From Tichowtungia aerotolerans (GTDB lineage Bacteria; Verrucomicrobiota; Kiritimatiellia; Kiritimatiellales; Tichowtungiaceae): DNA of 64,000 nucleotides. Below, piece after piece: positions 58,658-64,000 of the stretch (position 1 is its first letter; every line of letters begins with the position of its first letter). The translations under genes and the position numbers were made by a program. Below the pieces are notes generated by a model that was not told where the DNA came from, did not search any database, and saw nothing but the letters and a program-made list of their open reading frames with translations. The DNA lies in assembly GCF_009905215.1 (NCBI RefSeq), contig NZ_CP047593.1, forward strand, positions 682,001 to 746,000, read 5' to 3'.

Positions 58658-59845
58658 CTAAGCCTGTATCTTTTGTTCCGCAGAATTTTGTTTTTCATCC
58701 ATGTCCAGAGATTCCCCGAACACGTCCCGAATGGCTTTCAGATATCCCATCCCGTGGATCTGATCCGGCTCCAGATAGCTGCCCTCGGTCCACTCATTCC
58801 AGGCATTGATCGTCAGGAACGGATTCGGAACCGGACTTTTCTCCAATCGGTCTTTTACCATTTCCAATGCATTCCTGAAGTTTTCCGGCGTGTTATTCGC
58901 AATCGTATACATGAACGGATAGCCCCGATTTTCATACGAATCAGACTGCACCGTTCGCGGTGAAGAATCCCACCCCATGGTCACGTTCGGATAATAGGGC
59001 TGATCATACTTTCTGACGGCTTCATCCCAGTACGCAAAGTAGGCATCCCGGATATCGTTGTACTCAACACACGGAAAGTCGTCCGGCCCGTAATGGTGAA
59101 TCCAGACATAGGAGGTCACGCTGTCGAAGCCCAGCGCATCGGCAAGCTGCTTGGAATCCGTCGGCGCAGTTTCCCCGGGCAGAATCGGGTTGTTCCAGAA
59201 AACCGCATTGAGGTGCAGATCCTCAAAGCCGGCAGCTTTCACCTTGCTGCGGAAGCGGTCGAACAGTTCCCGTGTTTTTTCGACACTGCCGAAACCGGCA
59301 ATCAGCTTAGTCATTTCATAAACCGAAAAATAGGGGCAGCCATCCAGCAGCCAATAGGAAGAATGTGAGAAATATTTTTGGATGCAGTGATCCATGATCG
59401 TCTCGAACGTCTCCGGCGTAACAGCGCCCGGATAAAGCAACGTGGCGTTCTCCAGGGCATTGTCGCATGCTTTCATCGGGTGAATATCCAGCCAGTCATG
59501 ATTGGCCCACATCAGCGCAAACTTCAGGCGGTCATTGTTGGGCGCATTAAGAAAGCCCTCATCGAGTCCACGCTGAAGAAACGGCCCGTCGTTGTACCAG
59601 TACCAGTCAAAAATAAAGGTATCGATGCCATGCTCGGCCGCCGCATGGATCTTTTTAGCCATCACCTGCGGGTTCGCCTCATCAGTCTCTCCCCATGCCG
59701 GAAGTCGCGGCTGCACATGCCCTTCGAAGCGCGGCTCAGCCCGACGCACCAGCTCCCACTCGGTCCAATGCGCTCCATGCTGCCTTCGATTTCGTGCATC
59801 CGAATGATAATTCGGAAAATAATAAACGGCCACATCCGGCTTCAT
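58658..59845 (-). CDS. WbsX/GH99-like glycan-active protein
   Basis: A 395-residue protein of the Glyco_tran_WbsX group, which has a GH99-like barrel. Motifs: VAVYYFPNYHSD at the start, HWTEWELVRRAEPRF near residue 25, FIFDWYWYNDGPFL near residue 80, WANHDW near residue 110, and the signature INAWNEWTEGSYLEPD near residue 350. There is no signal peptide, so it acts in the cytoplasm, perhaps on imported oligosaccharides. GAGAGG lies ahead of the ATG. It is the first gene of a two-gene unit with a sulfatase and is divergent from the AraC regulator. Confidence 0.85.
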   Translation of the reverse strand: MKPDVAVYYFPNYHSDARNRRQHGAHWTEWELVRRAEPRFEGHVQPRLPAWGETDEANPQVMAKKIHAAAEHGIDTFIFDWYWYNDGPFLQRGLDEGFLNAPNNDRLKFALMWANHDWLDIHPMKACDNALENATLLYPGAVTPETFETIMDHCIQKYFSHSSYWLLDGCPYFSVYEMTKLIAGFGSVEKTRELFDRFRSKVKAAGFEDLHLNAVFWNNPILPGETAPTDSKQLADALGFDSVTSYVWIHHYGPDDFPCVEYNDIRDAYFAYWDEAVRKYDQPYYPNVTMGWDSSPRTVQSDSYENRGYPFMYTIANNTPENFRNALEMVKDRLEKSPVPNPFLTINAWNEWTEGSYLEPDQIHGMGYLKAIRDVFGESLDMDEKQNSAEQKIQA

Positions 59846-59913
59846 AAGCAAATCCTCTCTTCATTTCACTGTAATCAGTGTGGCTTATTTTGCAGCGAAT
59901 AACCGGGAATCCT

Positions 59914-59983
59914 CTGTCACATTTTATAATAATCCTGCCAAAATAAGCATCAAACCGACCGCTGAATCATAAAAATCCTGCCA
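59914..59983. promoter_or_regulatory. Putative AraC-type operators in the divergent promoter region
   Basis: CTGTCA (59914-59919) and CTGCCA (59935-59940) are 21 bp apart; a further CTGCCA (59978-59983) lies 43 bp on, close to the AraC start. The region would control both the WbsX-like/sulfatase unit and the regulator gene itself. Confidence 0.6.
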
Positions 59984-60026
59984 ACTAACTGTAGCGAAAA
60001 ACCCATGGCTCATATATGCTACAAAA

Positions 60027-60908
60027 ATGCGATATAAAACGTACAGCATCCAAACCGGCAATCTGCGCAGCGATAAATATCTCCATGATTTTTTTATCTC
60101 CGTGCAGGATGTTCCCGAACACCCGGATTACCCCGAACACACCCACGAATTCACCGAACTGGTTGTCGTGTATGAAGGCAATGGCATAAACTGTGTCGGC
60201 AGTTTTGAATATCCGATTGCCGCAGGGGATGTTTTTGTACTCCACAGCGGACAAAAACATGCCTATAAGCAAACCTCCCACCTTCATTTATGCAATGTGC
60301 TGTTCGACAGCAACATGCTTGGCCTTCAAAGCCTCGACATGAAGCACCTGCCTGGGTTTCATGCCCTGTTTGTTCTGGAGCCTCAACTGCGTAAAGCGAA
60401 CTTTAACAGTCGGCTCCATCTTGAAGGCCCGGATTTGATCAAGGCCCGGAACCTTATTGAAGAAATAGAACAGGAGGTTGATGAACAGAACCCGGGTTTC
60501 CGGCTTATTTCCCAAAGCCTGCTTTTGCTGCTGATCGGCAAACTCTCCCGGTGGTATGCGCAGGCCACAAAGGAAGACTCCGCCAAGCTGATGCTGATCG
60601 CGAAATCCCTCGCACACATGGAACAAAAACTGTACGAACCCCTCTCGATTGAACAGCTTGCCAAAATGGCAAATATGTCAGAACGCAATTTTTACCGAAC
60701 GTTCCAGAAAGCCACAGGGGTATCTCCCAACCAGCACCTGACCAACCTGCGGATCTCCCAGGCCACCGAACTGCTCAAACACTCTGACGCCTCCATTACA
60801 GAAATAGCCTTTGAGTGCGGATTCCAGGACAGCAGCTATATGACCAAGCAGTTCAAAAAACATATGGGGCTCACCCCCAGCATGTTCCGCAAAATCAATC
60901 ATTCCTAA
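60027..60908 (+). CDS. AraC-family transcription regulator
   Basis: A 293-residue regulator. An N-terminal cupin (about 20-120, EHPDYPEHTHEFTELVVVYEGNG, AAGDVFVLHSGQKHAY) would bind a sugar. The C-terminal pair of helix-turn-helix motifs (about 195-290) reads LSIEQLAKMANMSERNFYRTFQKATGVSPNQHLTNLRI and ITEIAFECGFQDSSYMTKQFKKHMGLTP. The layout matches RhaS/RhaR and other carbohydrate-utilisation regulators. It is transcribed away from the WbsX-like/sulfatase unit. The recurring CYGYCA-N15-CYGCCA direct repeats have the 21-bp spacing such proteins prefer. No clear ribosome binding site precedes the start. Confidence 0.92.
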   Translation: MRYKTYSIQTGNLRSDKYLHDFFISVQDVPEHPDYPEHTHEFTELVVVYEGNGINCVGSFEYPIAAGDVFVLHSGQKHAYKQTSHLHLCNVLFDSNMLGLQSLDMKHLPGFHALFVLEPQLRKANFNSRLHLEGPDLIKARNLIEEIEQEVDEQNPGFRLISQSLLLLLIGKLSRWYAQATKEDSAKLMLIAKSLAHMEQKLYEPLSIEQLAKMANMSERNFYRTFQKATGVSPNQHLTNLRISQATELLKHSDASITEIAFECGFQDSSYMTKQFKKHMGLTPSMFRKINHS

Positions 60909-61191
60909 AAACAGCATCGTCGCGTCCTTGTGCCGATGGCCGTACTGTTCGGCGACAGCCGTGGGGCCGACTTTCCAAGCTTTGGAAAATTGACTGCTAC
61001 GAAAAACACAAGAAATCAAAAAAATTCCGAACATTGGAAGCCGCAAAATCGCACGCGCCCTCAAGCGGCTCCGCCGCCATCATTTTAACCTAAATGATTT
61101 TGCCAAATTTGATCTGCACCGATCTGAGTTGATCCTGTAAATCCTGTCAAAAAAACTGTTCCGCACTGCGCCCGGCAGGCGAGCCCTGTCT
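60909..61191. other. Convergent intergenic region with repeats
   Basis: No gene is supported here. It contains two dispersed palindromes at 60973 and 61025 (52 bp apart, five helical turns) and a degenerate GATCTG/GATCCTG/ATCCTG repeat around 61110-61147. Confidence 0.6.
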
Positions 61192-62766
61192 CTAGTGAGC
61201 CTCCCGAAAACCCCATCGTTTTTTGATGAAGTCGACGAGGCTGTCGTGATAGCCGCCTTCATAATTCGGAACCGGCAGTTCGTTTTTCCAACGCTTAAGT
61301 TCCTTGCGCAGCTCGACCGCTTTTTCAGGCATTTCGTTGACGAGATTGCGGGTCTCATGGAATTCCTTGTCGGCATTGTGCGCGCCCGGCTGTTCGAGCG
61401 ACACATCGAACAGCAGTTCCTCGCCATTCTCGTGCATCATGAATTTATACTTACCACTGATCAACGCAGCCGTATTCATATAGCGCTGATAGATATAACG
61501 ATGCGGTTCACCCTTGGCTTTCCCCGTCAGAAACGGCATCAGATCCACACCGTCGAGCATTGGGTCTTTCGCAGGGTCGCTGCCCGCCAGCGCCACGGCA
61601 GTTGCCCCCGCGTCGAGTGTGTTGACCGGCTGTTCGAATACCTGCGGTTCGATGACACCCTTCCAATAGACAAAATAAGGCACCCGCGCGCCGCCCTCGA
61701 AGATAATCCCTTTTGAGCCATGCCACGGATCGTTCATCGATCCATCCCACGACTTCGTCCCCGACGGCGCGCCGTTATCGCCCATGAAAAAGAGTATGGT
61801 ATTTTCCAGCTCACCTGATTTTTCCAAACATTGGAAAATCTCGCCGACGCCGTTGTCGATGCCTTTCAGCAACGCCAGCCCCTGCTGACGAACTTCGACC
61901 TCCGTATAAGGCCGCGCAAAATTGATCCGGTTTTTGTACGGCTTTTTGGTGTTGTCGTATCCTTTTGCCACCAGCTCTTCCACCGACAGCACCTGATCGG
62001 TCAGTGCAGCCGGAGCATCCAGTGGTGAATGCGGACCATAATACCCAAGATACAGAAAAAACGGATCGGCCCCATCCGCATGTCGTTCGATAAAATTAAG
62101 CGCCAGCTCGGTCTGAAGCTGAAGGCGGAATTTATCCGCGTGGGATCTTTTCTCATAGGTCTTGTAGTTGATTTCCTGCGGTTCGACCGTTTTTCCGTTC
62201 ACATCAAAATTCGACCAATATTTGGTACCGGTTCCCTGCGCATACTCATCGTAACCGAAGCCCTGCGGCCGGTGCGCATTAACAGCCTCGACGGGCGCGT
62301 CTGCCATACCGGTGCAACCGACCTGCTCGAACCATTTTTTGGTCGCGCGGTCCGGCGCCAAATGCCACTTGCCCACATGCCCGGTTTTATAGCCCAGCTT
62401 CTTCAAGCGCGAAGCGATGGACGTCTCACTCTTTGGCAAAGGGCCTTCGCCATTGCGCTCCATGCTGAACTTCTGTTGGTAACGCCCTGTCACGATGCCC
62501 GCCCTCGACGGCACACACTGCGGAGCCGTGCAGTACGCCTGCGTCATTAACGCACCGCCGCTCGTCAGCTTGTGGATATTCGGCATGTCAACCTCATCGC
62601 GCATATCCGTCGCTTCGAGATCATTAAAGCCGTGGTCATCTGTAACGATGAAAATAATGTTTGGGGAACGGGAGCGTGACGCTCCACCCACCTTGGGCGC
62701 TGCGAGAGCGCCATTCACGAACAGCAGGAACACAATAGAATATAGAATCAGCAGGGCCTTTTTCAT
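61192..62766 (-). CDS. S1 sulfatase
   Basis: A 524-residue secreted sulfatase, signal peptide about 1-23. VTDDHGFNDLEATDM gives the metal site, Cys84 lies in CVPSR, and VGKWHLAPD near residue 132 and MGDNGAPSG near residue 330 complete the active site. It resembles the 511-residue lipoprotein sulfatase in layout, but has an insert near residue 150-200. A palindrome (61822) encodes FQCLEK. The start at 62766 has no clear ribosome binding site. Its upstream region is nearly identical in layout to that of the EF-hand sulfatase (operator and TACTAT box at 62799-62836). Confidence 0.9.
   Translation of the reverse strand: MKKALLILYSIVFLLFVNGALAAPKVGGASRSRSPNIIFIVTDDHGFNDLEATDMRDEVDMPNIHKLTSGGALMTQAYCTAPQCVPSRAGIVTGRYQQKFSMERNGEGPLPKSETSIASRLKKLGYKTGHVGKWHLAPDRATKKWFEQVGCTGMADAPVEAVNAHRPQGFGYDEYAQGTGTKYWSNFDVNGKTVEPQEINYKTYEKRSHADKFRLQLQTELALNFIERHADGADPFFLYLGYYGPHSPLDAPAALTDQVLSVEELVAKGYDNTKKPYKNRINFARPYTEVEVRQQGLALLKGIDNGVGEIFQCLEKSGELENTILFFMGDNGAPSGTKSWDGSMNDPWHGSKGIIFEGGARVPYFVYWKGVIEPQVFEQPVNTLDAGATAVALAGSDPAKDPMLDGVDLMPFLTGKAKGEPHRYIYQRYMNTAALISGKYKFMMHENGEELLFDVSLEQPGAHNADKEFHETRNLVNEMPEKAVELRKELKRWKNELPVPNYEGGYHDSLVDFIKKRWGFREAH
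61822..61836. repeat. TTCCAANNNTTGGAA palindrome inside a sulfatase gene
   Basis: Perfect arms, in frame as FQCLE, at the same protein position as the copies at 49719 and 57769. Confidence 0.75.
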
Positions 62767-62798
62767 CCATACAACGTACGAAACCAATCGGATATCGA

Positions 62799-62836
62799 AT
62801 AGTATTTTCCCGCCAACAAATAAAACTCCACCGCCA
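62799..62836 (-). promoter_or_regulatory. Putative AraC-type operator and promoter
   Basis: TACTAT (62799-62804) is followed at 5 bp by CCGCCA direct repeats at 62810-62815 and 62831-62836. Spacing and flanking bases match the 48.4 kb site. The start codon lies 33 bp from the -10 box. Confidence 0.7.
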
Positions 62837-62908
62837 GATATCAGATTTTGACCGCTAAGGCGCGAAGACGCAAAGCGATGCTCCGCCGGAGGCATTGCCC
62901 TAGCCAAT

Positions 62909-62945
62909 TTCCAATCATTGGAAGCATTTATTCCAAACCTTGGAA
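62909..62945. repeat. Two phased palindromes between sulfatase genes
   Basis: Copies start at 62909 and 62931, 22 bp apart. The rest of the 62837-63026 gap holds short GC-rich repeats and no gene. Confidence 0.75.
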
Positions 62946-63026
62946 ACCACCAAGCCGGGCCCACGCTGAATACAGCTGAGTCCCGGCTCTACTTTTGCGA
63001 TTACTGCGCTCTTTTGCGGCTATGCC

Positions 63027-64000
63027 TTACTTGCCCCGGCCGGTTGCGGTGCTGCCGGGAGGCAGCGGCGGGAAATAGTCCGGCGGATCTTCGATGGGCA
63101 ACACGCCGCCGACGTGGCCGGGCTGATATTTGTCGCTGACGGTGTCGCCGTCGTCGAACGGATCGCTGGTGCGTTCGAGCCAGCCGTGCAGCTTTTTATG
63201 CAGCTCCTGCTGGAGCGAAACCACTTCCGGGTTATCCCTGTTCGCCCAGGTGATCAGGTTGTTTTTCTGGAGCGGGTCGGCCTTGTCGTCGTAAAGCAGC
63301 CACGGCCCGTCGGGCGTTTCGGCATAGGTATGCGTACGGGTCACCACGCCGCGGAACGGCGGAGACGGAATGCAGTGCACATCGACTGCAAAGTTGATGA
63401 AGACTGAATCCGGCGCAGCGGATTCATCGCCCAGGATCAGTTTTGAAAGGTCATCGCCCTGCATCGCTTCCGGGATGTCGGTTCCCGTCATGGATATCAG
63501 CGACGAGGTCAATTCGATCAGGCTGAGCGGCGCATCGGTCACGCGCCCTTCGGGGATCTGCCCCGGCCAGCGCATCAGCAGCGGAATACCGACCGACTCG
63601 CGCCACGGCTGGCTTTTGTAATACTGCTCATGGTTCCCCAGCATATCGCCGTGATCGGCAGTGAATACGACAATCGTATCGTCGTAGATGCCCTGCTCTT
63701 TCAGGGTCTGCTCCAGCCGGCCGACCTGATCGTCGAGCGCCATAATGTGCGCATAGTAACCGGCCAGAATTTCCTTCTTGGCCTGCATAATTTCACCGGG
63801 CACATAAATGCTGTTGGTTTCCATCAACTCAACATCGTCGACCGGATAGCGCTCCAGCATCTCTTTCGGCATTTCGCAGTACGGATCATGCGGCGTTCCG
63901 ATGGAAAGCACGAGGAAGAAGGGATCATCGGCTTTAGCCTTTTCCTTGATGTAACGGATCGCCAGGTCGGTCTGATGAATCGGCTCGTAGCCGTCAATGA
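63027..64000 (-). CDS. Partial S1 sulfatase (C-terminal part)
   Basis: The frame is open to the right edge; about 323 residues are visible. FFLVLSIGTPHDPY, ETNSIYVPGEIMQAKKEILAGYYAHIMALDDQVG and VVFTADHGDMLGNHEQYYKSQPWRESVGIPLLMRWPG are typical of the arylsulfatase group with an ADHGDMLG metal loop. The formylglycine site and signal peptide lie outside the window. The C-terminus ends in a short Pro/Gly-rich tail. Any shared operator upstream is also outside. Confidence 0.9.
   Translation of the reverse strand, partial: IDGYEPIHQTDLAIRYIKEKAKADDPFFLVLSIGTPHDPYCEMPKEMLERYPVDDVELMETNSIYVPGEIMQAKKEILAGYYAHIMALDDQVGRLEQTLKEQGIYDDTIVVFTADHGDMLGNHEQYYKSQPWRESVGIPLLMRWPGQIPEGRVTDAPLSLIELTSSLISMTGTDIPEAMQGDDLSKLILGDESAAPDSVFINFAVDVHCIPSPPFRGVVTRTHTYAETPDGPWLLYDDKADPLQKNNLITWANRDNPEVVSLQQELHKKLHGWLERTSDPFDDGDTVSDKYQPGHVGGVLPIEDPPDYFPPLPPGSTATGRGK

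Overview
The window reads as a chromosome segment of a marine-type PVC-superphylum bacterium, most likely Kiritimatiellota. This is inferred from nine S1-type sulfatases packed into 30 kb, from PVC-style polysaccharide loci without SusC/D, and from very abundant short palindromes. It was not tested by any search.

Region 1 (1-10.4 kb) is ordinary chromosome: a partial argininosuccinate-lyase-like gene, dtd, an ABC-ATPase-fold protein, a polyprenyl diphosphate synthase, a soluble PAS histidine kinase with a zinc-ribbon partner, a coupled operon (class IV aminotransferase, acetolactate-decarboxylase-like lipoprotein, DUF6941-like protein, membrane-anchored protein), then rplU-rpmA, obgE and tRNA-Val(CAC).

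Region 2 (10.5-33.8 kb) is a prophage beside tRNA-Val. A rightward tyrosine integrase and a higBA toxin-antitoxin pair are followed by a leftward body. In transcription order this holds an unassigned two-gene module (33.8-31.7 kb), a small DNA-binding protein, an ERCC4 nuclease, a RecB-like nuclease, a family A DNA polymerase, a primase/SF3 helicase and a sigma-region-4-like regulator. A roughly 2 kb stretch without genes comes next, then terminase, a DUF935-type portal, a Mu-I-like protease with a nested scaffold start, decoration protein, major capsid protein, receptor-binding-like proteins, a sulfotransferase and lysis-type genes. The gene-free stretch (21.3-23.3 kb) is the main discovery. 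It begins with nine copies of a 15-bp palindrome in near-perfect helical register. It continues into what looks like a very large structured RNA, with long helices, a repeated loop motif, and two tandem ~270-nt domains whose helices differ in sequence but keep their pairing. I know of no close match; comparison with GOLLD, ROOL and HEARO type RNAs would decide whether it is new.

Region 3 (33.8-64 kb) is a sulfated-polysaccharide utilisation locus. A probable ~14.5 kb operon (48.3 to 33.8 kb) encodes four sulfatases, a GH106-like hydrolase, a sulfatase-acetylesterase fusion, a GPH-type transporter and L-rhamnose mutarotase. Further units encode a glycosidase-sulfatase fusion of 1700 residues, a multidomain secreted protein, a WbsX/GH99-like protein with a sulfatase, an AraC-type regulator and two more sulfatases. 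RhaM and the GH106-like enzyme suggest a rhamnose-containing sulfated glycan such as an ulvan- or rhamnan-like polymer. Four promoter regions share a direct repeat CYGYCA-N15-CYGCCA, a plausible AraC-type operator linking the units into one regulon.

Three repeat families overlie the genes. (i) TTCCAANNNTTGGAA palindromes occur throughout, and neighbouring copies lie at whole numbers of helical turns. (ii) REP-like hairpins with a GTAG-type foot are concentrated in the prophage, all in one orientation and several read in frame inside proteins. (iii) Degenerate short-word repeats lie at gene edges and inside genes. Start codons were chosen from ribosome binding sites where visible.
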